DNA of 64,000 nt from assembly GCA_035512775.1 (NCBI GenBank), contig DATKDI010000057.1, forward strand, positions 31,772 through 95,771, in the 5' to 3' direction. The stretch comes from JAJNBA01 sp035512775. Its GTDB lineage: Bacteria; Actinomycetota; UBA4738; HRBIN12. The translations under genes were made by a program, and so were the position numbers. The notes beneath the pieces were generated by a model, which made no database searches, was not told the DNA's origin, and was given only the letters and a program-made list of their open reading frames with translations. The number at the start of each line of letters is the position of its first letter. Positions within the stretch are counted from its first letter, which is position 1. This document shows, piece by piece, positions 56,332 to 63,552 of the stretch.

Positions 56332-57468
56332 ATGGCCAAAGGACGTCACACAGGGCGCGCGGTCCGCAGACGATGGCCGCTGATCGTCGGACTTGCCGCC
56401 GGCGTGCTCATGCTCGCCCTGGGTGGGGTGGCGTTCGCCGCCTACCGATACGAGCAAGCGAACGCCGCGCAGATCCTTCCCGGCATCACGATCGCCGGCG
56501 TCGATGTGTCAGAGATGACGCGGGCCGAGGCGATCGACGCGGTGCGGGCTCGCGCCAAGGAGGATCTCGATCGCGAGATCGTCGTCTTCGTGAAAGGCGA
56601 GCGCTTCACGACAACTCCGAGACACCTCGGCCGGCGTGCCTCGGTCGGCCGAGCCGTGAACGAAGCGATGAAAGCGTCGGACGGCGTGGCATGGGTCGAA
56701 CGGGCCTGGCGGAGATTCCAAGACGATCCGCTCGACGTCGACATCGAGCTGTCACTCGGTGGAGACAGTGGCGTGCAGCGGTTCGTTCGCCGAGCGGCGC
56801 GGAAGGTTGTTGTGGAGCCTCGCAACGCATCCATCGGCATCGGCGATGACGGACGGTTGGCGTTCCGCGAGTCCAGAGCGGGGTCGGCGCTCGACGTCCG
56901 CCGTGCCGAGCGCCTCGTCTCGAAGGCGCTCAGCGTCGGCTCCTCGATCGTCCGGCTGTCCGTGCATCCGGTGGCCGCGAAGGTCCGTGAAGAGACGATG
57001 CTGCCCACGATCGTCGTGCACGTGGACACGAACCGACTGGATCTGTACGAGGGGTTCCATGTGACGCGCAGCTGGGACGTCGCGACGGCGAAACCGGGGT
57101 GGATCACACCAGGGGGCGAATGGTCGCTCTATCAGAAGCGAGAGAACCCCACCTGGTACAACCCGGCGCTCGACAGCTGGGGTGCGAGCATGCCGGCGGT
57201 GGTTCCGGGCGGGCCCGGCAACCCGATGGGCACGCGAGCCCTCTACATCACGGCGCCCGGCTTGATCAGGATCCACGGCACGACGTCCCCGGACTCGATC
57301 GGGCGATACGCCTCGCATGGCTGCATCCGGATGCACAACGAACAGGTCGAGGAGCTGTACGACCTTGTGCCGGTCGGGGCGAAGGTCATCATCATCGGGT
57401 CGCGTCCGTCGTGGGCTGCGGAAGGAGATTTCCCGGACACGCCCGACGGATCCGACACCATCGCATGA
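56332..57468 (+). CDS. L,D-transpeptidase (YkuD) with N-terminal peptidoglycan-binding domain
   Basis: 378 residues. A basic head and one membrane helix (about 18-40) place the enzyme outside. Residues about 50-150 contain LPGITIAGVDVSEMTRAEAI and fit a PG_binding_4 (VanW-associated) domain. The YkuD domain (about 230-365) opens with TIVVHVDTNRLDLYEGFHVT and has the catalytic motif in IRIHGTTSPDSIGRYASHGCIRMHN (only the last part, SHGCIRMHN, carries the Cys nucleophile). It forms 3-3 cross-links or attaches proteins to peptidoglycan. I choose ATG 56332 rather than an upstream TTG because the promoter hexamer would lie inside that longer version. The tail is followed by a 14-nt tandem repeat. 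Confidence 0.9.
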   Translation: MAKGRHTGRAVRRRWPLIVGLAAGVLMLALGGVAFAAYRYEQANAAQILPGITIAGVDVSEMTRAEAIDAVRARAKEDLDREIVVFVKGERFTTTPRHLGRRASVGRAVNEAMKASDGVAWVERAWRRFQDDPLDVDIELSLGGDSGVQRFVRRAARKVVVEPRNASIGIGDDGRLAFRESRAGSALDVRRAERLVSKALSVGSSIVRLSVHPVAAKVREETMLPTIVVHVDTNRLDLYEGFHVTRSWDVATAKPGWITPGGEWSLYQKRENPTWYNPALDSWGASMPAVVPGGPGNPMGTRALYITAPGLIRIHGTTSPDSIGRYASHGCIRMHNEQVEELYDLVPVGAKVIIIGSRPSWAAEGDFPDTPDGSDTIA

Positions 57469-57509
57469 CTCTGGCGCATGAACTCTGGCGCATGAACTTC
57501 GGCGCCTGA
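57469..57509 (+). repeat. 14-nt tandem repeat after the L,D-transpeptidase gene
   Basis: CTCTGGCGCATGAA occurs twice in tandem (57469-57482, 57483-57496), followed by a degenerate third copy, CTTCGGCGCCTGA. The first copy starts directly after the stop codon, so read-through would meet TGA repeatedly. Between this array and the next promoter nothing else is seen. Confidence 0.7.
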
Positions 57510-57560
57510 TCTCGGCGTTCGAACTCCCCCGCAGGTGCTTGCATCGGGCCGGACCGGGCA

Positions 57561-57566
57561 TAGCCT
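57561..57566 (+). promoter_or_regulatory. -10 hexamer TAGCCT for the DUF3499 gene (leaderless)
   Basis: TAGCCT ending 7 nt before the ATG at 57574. Confidence 0.55.
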
Positions 57567-57573
57567 TCGGGGC

Positions 57574-57789
57574 ATGCGACATTGCGCCCGCATGAGCTGT
57601 CCCGACGAGCCCGTTGCCACGATCTCCCTGCGCTATGCAGATCGCCGGATCCTGATCAGCGAGCTGCCGCCCGTACGGGATCCCCGCCTGCTCGATCTGT
57701 GCCCCCGGCACCTGGCGGCGATGACCCCGCCGGTGGGATTTCTGGTGGATGATGCCCGTCTGGCAGACTTCATCGCCGACCGCCACTAA
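57574..57789 (+). CDS. DUF3499 family small protein
   Basis: 71 residues. It opens RHCARMSCPDEPVATISLRY and ends near LDLCPRHLAAMTPPVGFLV. The C-x4-C pair at the start and the C-x2-H in LCPRH make a compact zinc-binding fold, and the pattern R-x-C-A-x2-x-C...PVATI...LC-x-x-H matches DUF3499, a family restricted to actinobacteria and usually found close to manB. No activity is known. The start is fixed by TAGCCT 7 nt upstream, which excludes a TTG 39 nt earlier. Confidence 0.82.
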   Translation: MRHCARMSCPDEPVATISLRYADRRILISELPPVRDPRLLDLCPRHLAAMTPPVGFLVDDARLADFIADRH

Positions 57790-57894
57790 CTAGCTATTTG
57801 GGGCCAGTTCCCATGGCGTTCGGCGTCCTCTGGCGCTGGCGTGGGGGAGTGAAGAATGACTCCCGGGTGTCTGAAGCCCAGCGTGTCGCCCTGT

Positions 57895-57900
57895 TACGGT
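57895..57900 (+). promoter_or_regulatory. -10 hexamer TACGGT for the small zinc-ribbon gene
   Basis: TACGGT lies 25 nt before the ATG at 57926; the short leader carries GGAGCGTGAGAG. Confidence 0.35.
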
Positions 57901-57925
57901 CGATCAACCGAACGGAGCGTGAGAG

Positions 57926-58105
57926 ATGCCTAAGTCGAACAACTGCCCCGAGTGCCATCAGGGCGACGTGATCTCGATCTCGATGAACGTGAGCGGCCGC
58001 GACCTCTCCTTCTCGACGTGCCACGCCTGTGAGGCGAAATGGTGGCACCGCGACGGCGAGCAGGTCGTCCTGGCAGAGGTCATCGACACCGTCGTTCGAA
58101 CGTAG
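57926..58105 (+). CDS. Small zinc-ribbon protein
   Basis: 59 residues. NNCPECHQGDVISI and STCHACEAKWWH provide two C-x2-C knuckles about 25 residues apart, the layout of a zinc ribbon; the aromatic AKWWHRDGEQVVL resembles the last strand of ribbons in RNA polymerase subunits and transcription factors. I do not know a named family. It lies between DUF3499 and manB, a region where actinobacteria often carry a small unnamed gene. GGAG and GAGAG precede the ATG by 4-11 nt. Nucleic-acid binding is possible but not shown. Confidence 0.75.
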   Translation: MPKSNNCPECHQGDVISISMNVSGRDLSFSTCHACEAKWWHRDGEQVVLAEVIDTVVRT

Positions 58106-58130
58106 CCTGACGTCCTCCGCGGCCCCTCCG

Positions 58131-58136
58131 TAGGAT
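58131..58136 (+). promoter_or_regulatory. -10 hexamer TAGGAT for manB (leaderless)
   Basis: TAGGAT ends 7 nt before GTG 58144. The in-frame ATG at 58135 lies inside this hexamer, so GTG is the more likely start. Confidence 0.5.
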
Positions 58137-58143
58137 GGCGGCG

Positions 58144-59511
58144 GTGGACCTTTCCCGCGTGTTCAAAGCCTATGACGTTCGCGGCGTCGTCCCCGACGAG
58201 CTGGATGCACACCTCGTCCGCCTGATCGGCGCCGCGTTCGCGACGTGGAGCGGCGCACCCGAGATCCTCGTCGGGCGAGACTGCCGCCTCTCCTCCCCGG
58301 AGCTCGCCGCCGCGTTGACCGAAGGGGTCACGTCGCTCGGCGTCGACGTGGTCGACCTCGGCCTCGCGTCGACCGACCTCCTGTACTTCGCGTCCGGATC
58401 CCTCGATCGGCCGGGAGTCATGATCACGGCCAGTCACAACCCGAAGGAATACAACGGGCTGAAGTTCTGCCTGGCGGGCGCGAAGCCCGTCGGGGAGGAC
58501 TCGGGTCTCGGCGAGATCCGGGCCCTCACGGAGAAGGGTGAGGAGATCCTCGGGACCGGACACGGGTCGGTCCGCAAGAAGGCCGTCTTGGACAACTACG
58601 TGGACCACGTCTTGTCGTTCACCGACGTGGAGCGGATGCGGCCGCTGACGGTCGCGGTCGATACCGCGAACGGCATGGGCGGTCTCGTGGTGCCGCCGGT
58701 CATGGAGCGGCTCCCCATCACACTCCACCACCTCTACGCCGAGCTCGACGGCACGTTCCCGAACCACCCCGCGGATCCCATCGACCCCGCCAATCAGCGA
58801 GACCTGAAGAAGGTGGTCCTCGAGCAGCGGGCGGACGCAGGCATGGCATTCGACGGTGACGCGGATCGGGTGTTCCTCGTGGACGAGCGCGCGGAGGACG
58901 TGAGCGGATCCATCCTCACGGCGCTCATCGCGGCCTCGATGCTGGACCGAGAGCTGGGAGGGAAGGTGGTGCACAACGTGATCTGCTCGTGGACCGTCCC
59001 GGAGGTCATCCGTGAACACGGCGGCGAGCCGATCCGAGCCCGCGTCGGCCATTCGTTCATCAAGCAGGTGATGGCCGAGACCGGGGCGATCTTCGGTGGC
59101 GAGCATTCGGGCCACTACTACTTCCGGGACAACTACGGCGCCGACTCGGGCCTGATCGCGGCCGTGATCGCCCTGGGTGAGCTGTCGACGTCGGGGCGGA
59201 GCTTGTCGCAGGTCCTGCAGCCGTACCGCCGGTACTTCTCCTCCGGGGAGATCAACTCCCGCGTCGACGATCCGCGAGCCAGGATCGAAGAGATCGCCGC
59301 CGCGCTCCGCGACGGCCGTCAGGATCGGCTCGACGGCCTGACGGTAGAGTTCGACGACTGGTGGTGCAACGTGCGGCCTTCCAACACCGAGCCGTTGCTC
59401 CGTCTGAACGTGGAGGCGAAGAGGGCGGAGGTCCTCGCCGCCGAGACCGAGGAGCTCCTCGCGTTGATCCGGGGAGAGGCCGAGACAGAGGAAGAGAGGG
59501 ACGGGTCGTGA
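58144..59511 (+). CDS. manB: Phosphomannomutase / phosphoglucomutase
   Basis: A 455-residue alpha-D-phosphohexomutase with the four expected domains. FKAYDVRGVVPDELDAHLVR is the start, ITASHNPKEYNGLKFC holds the phosphoserine, DGDADRVFLVDE the metal loop, GGEHSGHYYF the sugar specificity loop, and RPSNTEPLLRLNVEAK the phosphate loop. It interconverts mannose-6-P and mannose-1-P (or glucose), supplying the sugar-nucleotide synthase at 40085. GEHSGH is shared by ManB and bifunctional enzymes. It leads a coupled unit: Trm112-like (GTGA), SIS isomerase (GTGA) and nucleoside phosphorylase (GTGA). Start reassigned to GTG 58144 from the promoter position. Confidence 0.92.
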   Translation: MDLSRVFKAYDVRGVVPDELDAHLVRLIGAAFATWSGAPEILVGRDCRLSSPELAAALTEGVTSLGVDVVDLGLASTDLLYFASGSLDRPGVMITASHNPKEYNGLKFCLAGAKPVGEDSGLGEIRALTEKGEEILGTGHGSVRKKAVLDNYVDHVLSFTDVERMRPLTVAVDTANGMGGLVVPPVMERLPITLHHLYAELDGTFPNHPADPIDPANQRDLKKVVLEQRADAGMAFDGDADRVFLVDERAEDVSGSILTALIAASMLDRELGGKVVHNVICSWTVPEVIREHGGEPIRARVGHSFIKQVMAETGAIFGGEHSGHYYFRDNYGADSGLIAAVIALGELSTSGRSLSQVLQPYRRYFSSGEINSRVDDPRARIEEIAAALRDGRQDRLDGLTVEFDDWWCNVRPSNTEPLLRLNVEAKRAEVLAAETEELLALIRGEAETEEERDGS

Positions 59512-59723
59512 CGCTCGACGCTGAGCTGCTGGAGATCCTGGTGTGTCCCAACGATCGCGGTGACGTGGACTATCACGAGGACGAACAGGTGATCGTGTGC
59601 CGCAACTGTGGCTATCGGTATCCGGTCCGTGACGGGATCCCCGTGATGCTGATCGACGAGGCCGAGAAGCCGGGTGGCGGAGCGGGTGCGAAGCCCGCGC
59701 CCAAGTCGAGAGACAAGAAGTGA
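59508..59723 (+). CDS. Trm112-like small protein
   Basis: 71 residues. LDAELLEILVCPNDRGDVDY and QVIVCRNCGYRYPVRDGIPV then MLIDEAE are the Trm112/YcaR pattern: an L-L-x-I-L-x-C-P start, a later C-x-x-C, and the Y-P-[V/I]-x-[D/N]-G-I-P-x-[M/L]-L strand. Only three Cys are present (one before NDRG, two in CRNC), so the zinc knuckle is incomplete, as is common in bacterial members. Trm112 proteins activate partner methyltransferases in eukaryotes; in actinobacteria the gene sits between manB and the SIS isomerase, with no proven role. GTG overlaps the manB stop. Confidence 0.85.
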   Translation: MTLDAELLEILVCPNDRGDVDYHEDEQVIVCRNCGYRYPVRDGIPVMLIDEAEKPGGGAGAKPAPKSRDKK

Positions 59724-60778
59724 CGGTCGACCTCGACGACGCCCGGGCGGTTCGTGGCCGGGACCCCGGCGACATGCTGGCGGCCGTGGCGGCGCTGGGA
59801 ACACACTTCCGCGAGGGGTATTCGAACGGGGCGGCGGCGAGTGGGCTTCCGGACCTCGCCGACATCCGCAGCGTGGTCGTCTGTGGCATGGGAGGGTCCG
59901 CGGTTGCCGGCGACGTCCTGCGGTCGGTGTTCCGCGACCGCCTCGGCGTTCCGGTCGAGGTGAATCGGTCGCCGGAGCTCCCGGAGCACGCGGGGCCCCA
60001 CTCCCTCGTGATCGCCTCGTCCTATTCGGGGAACACGTCGGAGACGCTCGCCGCGTTCCGTGAAGCCACCAAGCGCGGATGCCGGGCGATCGTGGTGAGC
60101 TCCGGTGGGACGATCGTGGACGAGGCGGGCGAGGCGGGAGTGCCCGTCGTGCGCGTGCCGAGCGGCTTCCAGCCGCGCGCCGCGCTGGGCTGGTTGGCTT
60201 CGACCGAGCTCGGCGCGCTGGAAGCCGCCGGGCTCCTCCCGCCGTTGGCCGAAGACGTGGCCGAGGCGGCGGGAGAGGCGGACGCGCGGGCCGCCTCGTG
60301 CGGCCCCGACACGCCTGCGAGCGAGAACCCCGCGAAGCGCCTGGCCGAGAAGATCGGGGAACGGATCCCCGTGATCTGGGGCGCCGAGGGCATCGGGGCC
60401 GTCGCCGCGGCCCGCTGGAAGACCCAGTGCAACGAGAACGGGAAGGTGCCCGCATGGTGGGCCTCGATGTCCGAGCTGGATCACAACGAGGTGGTCGGAT
60501 GGACCGAGCCGTTCGGACGCGCGCATAGCGTGGTCGCCCTTCGTCACGAGGCCGAGGATCCCGAGATCGCGGCGCGCTTCCCGCTCTCGCTCCGGATCGC
60601 GGCGGACGCGGGTGCCGACACCCATGAGGTGTGGGCGACCGGACGGAGCGTGCTCGCTCGGTTGATCTCGCTGGTCGCGCTCGGGGACTACGCGAGCGCC
60701 TACCTCGCGATCCGCAAGGGTGTCGATCCCACGCCCGTCGTCGTGATCGAGCGGCTCAAGGCCGCCCTCGTCTCGTGA
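59720..60778 (+). CDS. SIS-domain bifunctional phosphoglucose/phosphomannose isomerase
   Basis: A 352-residue protein with two SIS domains. The first has VVCGMGGSAVAGDVLRSVF and VIASSYSGNTSETLAAFREA (the phosphate-binding Ser/Thr cluster); the second has IPVIWGAEGIGAVAAARWKT then QCNENGKVPAWWASMSELDH, where Glu and His match the catalytic residues of the archaeal phosphoglucose/phosphomannose isomerase. It would convert fructose-6-P to mannose-6-P (or glucose-6-P), feeding ManB. In Mycobacterium and Streptomyces the same gene stands between manB and manA; here no separate manA follows. It is GTGA-coupled on both sides. Confidence 0.87.
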   Translation: MTVDLDDARAVRGRDPGDMLAAVAALGTHFREGYSNGAAASGLPDLADIRSVVVCGMGGSAVAGDVLRSVFRDRLGVPVEVNRSPELPEHAGPHSLVIASSYSGNTSETLAAFREATKRGCRAIVVSSGGTIVDEAGEAGVPVVRVPSGFQPRAALGWLASTELGALEAAGLLPPLAEDVAEAAGEADARAASCGPDTPASENPAKRLAEKIGERIPVIWGAEGIGAVAAARWKTQCNENGKVPAWWASMSELDHNEVVGWTEPFGRAHSVVALRHEAEDPEIAARFPLSLRIAADAGADTHEVWATGRSVLARLISLVALGDYASAYLAIRKGVDPTPVVVIERLKAALVS

Positions 60779-61620
60779 CCCAGCAGCACCTCCCGTCGCC
60801 CGGAGACGGGGTCGAGGAGGGGATCTCCCGGGCGATCCGCGAGCGCACAGACATCCAGCCGGTGGCCGGCGTCGTTCTCGGCTCCGGTCTCGGCGACGCG
60901 ATCGCCGTCGCATGGGAGCGCGCCGGCTCGGGCGAACCACTCGAGATCCCCTACGGGGTGCTGCCGGGCTTCCCTCCTCCGACGGTGCCGGGGCACGCCG
61001 GCAAACTCTGGCTGGGGACGATCGCCGACCGTCCCGTCGCGATCTTCCAGGGCCGCATCCACTTCTACGAGGGCCACCCGATGCCGTTGGTGTCGATCAC
61101 GACACGGGTGGCGCATACCCTCGGGGCGCGGACGATGGTGCTGTCGGCGGCGGTCGGCGGTCTCGATCCGTCGCTCCCGGTTGGCTCGATGGTGGTCCTC
61201 CGCGATCACCTCAACCTGATGGGGACCAACCCGCTGGCGGGATGGCGCTATCCCGACGGCTCCCCGGCGTTCGTCGGCGTGTCGGGGGTCTACGACGCCG
61301 ATCTCTCCTCCGCTTCGCTCGGGATCCTGCAGGAGCACGGGACTGCCGTGACGGAGGGCGTGTACGCCGCGGTGGCGGGCCCCGCGTACGAGACCCCCGC
61401 CGAGACGGAGATGCTCCGCCGGATGGGAGCCACGGTCGTCGGGATGTCGACGGTGCCGGAGGCGGTCGCCGCCCGGGCGTTGGGCATGCGCGTGCTCGGA
61501 CTAAGCTTCGTCACGAACGTCGCGGGTGGCGCCGTCTCTCACGAGGAGGTCCTGCTCGCATCCAAGACCGCGGCGGAGGCGATCGGCCGAGTGGTGGCCG
61601 GGCTCGCCGACGCCTTCTGA
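60775..61620 (+). CDS. Purine nucleoside phosphorylase (trimeric PNP family)
   Basis: A 281-residue phosphorylase. VAGVVLGSGLGDAIAVAWER (phosphate loop), VPGHAGKLWLGTIADRPVAI, FQGRIHFYEGHPMPLVSI, AVAGPAYETPAETEMLRRM (the base/phosphate Glu and Thr-Glu-Met) and VVGMSTVPEAVAARALGMRV are the blocks of the low-molecular-mass trimeric PNPs. FVTNVAGG near the end contains the Asn that selects 6-oxopurines, so guanosine and inosine are the likely substrates rather than methylthioadenosine. Sitting before ahcY, it could recycle the nucleoside released from S-adenosylhomocysteine after deamination. It is GTGA-coupled to the SIS isomerase, in the position where relatives carry manA. Confidence 0.88.
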   Translation: MTQQHLPSPGDGVEEGISRAIRERTDIQPVAGVVLGSGLGDAIAVAWERAGSGEPLEIPYGVLPGFPPPTVPGHAGKLWLGTIADRPVAIFQGRIHFYEGHPMPLVSITTRVAHTLGARTMVLSAAVGGLDPSLPVGSMVVLRDHLNLMGTNPLAGWRYPDGSPAFVGVSGVYDADLSSASLGILQEHGTAVTEGVYAAVAGPAYETPAETEMLRRMGATVVGMSTVPEAVAARALGMRVLGLSFVTNVAGGAVSHEEVLLASKTAAEAIGRVVAGLADAF

Positions 61621-61634
61621 GCGAGAGGAACCGA

Positions 61635-62894
61635 GTGGGATACGACATCAGGGACAACGGGCTCGCCGACCCGGGACGGGGGCGGATCGACTGGGCCGCC
61701 GGCGAGATGCCGGTGATCGCGCAGATCCGAGAGCGGTTCGAGAAGGAGAAGCCGCTGGAGGGCGTTCGCATCGCGGCCTGTCTGCACGTGACGACGGAGA
61801 CGGCCAATCTCATGGAGACGCTGGCGGCCGGCGGCGCCGAGGTCGCGCTCTGCGCCTCCAACCCGCTCTCGACGCAGGACGACGTGGCGGCCGCGCTCGT
61901 CGAGCAGAGCGGGATCGACGTGTATGCGATCAAGGGCGAAGACACCGACATGTTCTTCAAGCACATCAACGCGGTCCTGGACATCCGCCCACATATCACG
62001 ATGGACGACGGCGCCGACATGGTGAGCGTGCTGCACAAGCAGCGCGTGGATCAGATCACCGAGATCATGGGGGGCACGGAGGAGACGACGACCGGAGTCA
62101 TCCGCCTCCGTGCCATGGCATCGGATGGAGCCCTGAAGTATCCGATCGTCAGCGTGAACGACGCGAACACCAAGCACCTGTTCGACAATCGATTCGGCAC
62201 CGGCCAGTCGACGATCGACGCGATCATGCGGGCGACCAACCGGCTCCTCGCCGGCCGGACGTTCGTCGTCTGCGGCTACGGGATGTGCGGGCGTGGCGTG
62301 GCGTCCCGCGCTCGCGGCATGGGCGCGCACGTCATCGTCGTGGAAGTGGACCCGACGGCCGCGCTCGAGGCCGTGATGGAGGGCTTCCGCGTCATGCCGT
62401 TGCTCGAGGCCGCCCGGGTGGGCGACGTGTTCGTGACGGTGACGGGCGACAAAGGCGTGATCCGCACCGAGCACATGGAACGCATGAAGGACGGCGCGAT
62501 CCTCGCCAACTCCGGGCACTTCGACGTGGAGATCGACAAGGGCGCCCTGGCGGCGCTCTCCGAGGGGAGGGTCCGTCGTATCCGCGAGTTCGTCGACGAG
62601 CACACGCTCTCCGACGGCCGTCGGCTGAACCTGCTCGGCGAGGGACGGCTGGTGAACCTGTCGGCTGCCGAGGGCCACCCGGCCGCCGTGATGGACATGT
62701 CGTTCGCGGACCAAGCCCTGTGCGCCGAATGGCTCGTGAAGAACCACGGTGAGCTCGAGGCGAAGGTGTATCCGGTCCCGACCGAGATCGACGAGGAGGT
62801 CGCCCGGCTCAAGCTCCGGGGGATGGGTGTGGAGATCGACACCCTCACGCCCGAGCAGGACGCGTATCTCCGCAGCTGGGAGGAGGGCACGTAA
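61635..62894 (+). CDS. ahcY: Adenosylhomocysteinase
   Basis: A 419-residue S-adenosylhomocysteine hydrolase, which splits SAH to adenosine and homocysteine with bound NAD. Conserved blocks: ACLHVTTETANLMETLAAGG, CASNPLSTQDDVAAALV, DDGADMVSVLHK, the catalytic EETTTGVIRLRAM and DANTKHLFDNRFGTGQSTID, the NAD loop VVCGYGMCGRGVASRARGMG, and ANSGHFDVEID. It lacks the roughly 40-residue insert of eukaryotic and mycobacterial enzymes, so it belongs to the short type of archaea and many thermophiles. The ending lacks the C-terminal K-P-D-H-Y-R-Y tail, again as in the short group. GTG is preceded by GAGAGG. It recycles the product of the several methyltransferases in this window. Confidence 0.95.
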   Translation: MGYDIRDNGLADPGRGRIDWAAGEMPVIAQIRERFEKEKPLEGVRIAACLHVTTETANLMETLAAGGAEVALCASNPLSTQDDVAAALVEQSGIDVYAIKGEDTDMFFKHINAVLDIRPHITMDDGADMVSVLHKQRVDQITEIMGGTEETTTGVIRLRAMASDGALKYPIVSVNDANTKHLFDNRFGTGQSTIDAIMRATNRLLAGRTFVVCGYGMCGRGVASRARGMGAHVIVVEVDPTAALEAVMEGFRVMPLLEAARVGDVFVTVTGDKGVIRTEHMERMKDGAILANSGHFDVEIDKGALAALSEGRVRRIREFVDEHTLSDGRRLNLLGEGRLVNLSAAEGHPAAVMDMSFADQALCAEWLVKNHGELEAKVYPVPTEIDEEVARLKLRGMGVEIDTLTPEQDAYLRSWEEGT

Positions 62895-62896
62895 CC

Positions 62897-63520
62897 CTGC
62901 AGGACGCCGTCAGCATCCGCGCGCATTTCGAGCGCTTCCCGGCGTCGCTCAAGGGTTCGTTCGTGATGCGGGGGGCCGACGGCAACCCGCATCAGGTCCG
63001 GCTCGACGACGCTCGCGCCGTCGAGCTCGCGGGCCACGGCTCCGTATCGATGGGCGTCCAGCCCGCGACGCTCGAGGTCGCGCCCAACCGCGATCTCTTC
63101 GTGCCGTTCGAGTTCCCGGTGGCCGAGCTCTCCTCCGGCTGGTACGCGATCGAGTGTGACGTGGCGATCGACGCGGAGCCGGAGACGGCGCGACCCGGCG
63201 CGCGGTTCGCCGTCCCGTGGCCGAGAGGAGCGACGAGACGCGACCAGGTGCGCCTCGGGGAGTCCGTGGTGGTCGGCGGAGAGAAGGTGCAGCTCGACCA
63301 GCTCGAATGCCGGATCGACACGACGGAGCTGCGCTTCGAGGGGGCGGAGGCGCAGATCACGCTCGGCGCCGACGGCGCCCGGATCCCCGTGCTGGAGACG
63401 ACCTTCGACCCGGAGACCGGCTCCGGCTCGGTGACCGCGTACCCGCTGTTGAAGACCCAGCGCGTCCTCACGATCGCGGTGAAGGGTGCCGGCGGGCCGA
63501 TCGACGTTGCGCTTCCCTGA
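62897..63520 (+). CDS. Conserved hypothetical protein upstream of comF; probable CTG start
   Basis: 207 residues, no named domain that I recognise. Well-structured blocks are FERFPASLKGSFVMRGADGN, NRDLFVPFEFPVAELSSGWY and YAIECDVAID, suggesting a beta-sandwich. Similar proteins are, from memory, common next to comF in actinobacteria. The start is the odd point: the coding pattern (VSIRAHFERFPASLKGSF) clearly extends upstream of the first GTG at 62963, and the only start-like codon is CTG at 62897, 9 nt after GGAGGG (62882-62887) and 2 nt after the ahcY stop. If GTG 62963 were used, the conserved-looking segment would be lost. Confidence 0.65.
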   Translation: MQDAVSIRAHFERFPASLKGSFVMRGADGNPHQVRLDDARAVELAGHGSVSMGVQPATLEVAPNRDLFVPFEFPVAELSSGWYAIECDVAIDAEPETARPGARFAVPWPRGATRRDQVRLGESVVVGGEKVQLDQLECRIDTTELRFEGAEAQITLGADGARIPVLETTFDPETGSGSVTAYPLLKTQRVLTIAVKGAGGPIDVALP

Positions 63521-63540
63521 TCCCTGTCGGCGGCGCCCCG

Positions 63541-63546
63541 TAGCGT
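63541..63546 (+). promoter_or_regulatory. -10 hexamer TAGCGT for comF (leaderless)
   Basis: TAGCGT ending 6 nt before the ATG at 63553. Confidence 0.5.
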
Positions 63547-63552
63547 GCCCCC

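Noticed and set aside
58135..58137. ATG 58135 as the manB start
   Set aside because: It lies inside the TAGGAT promoter hexamer; GTG 58144 has the 7-nt spacing seen for other leaderless genes.
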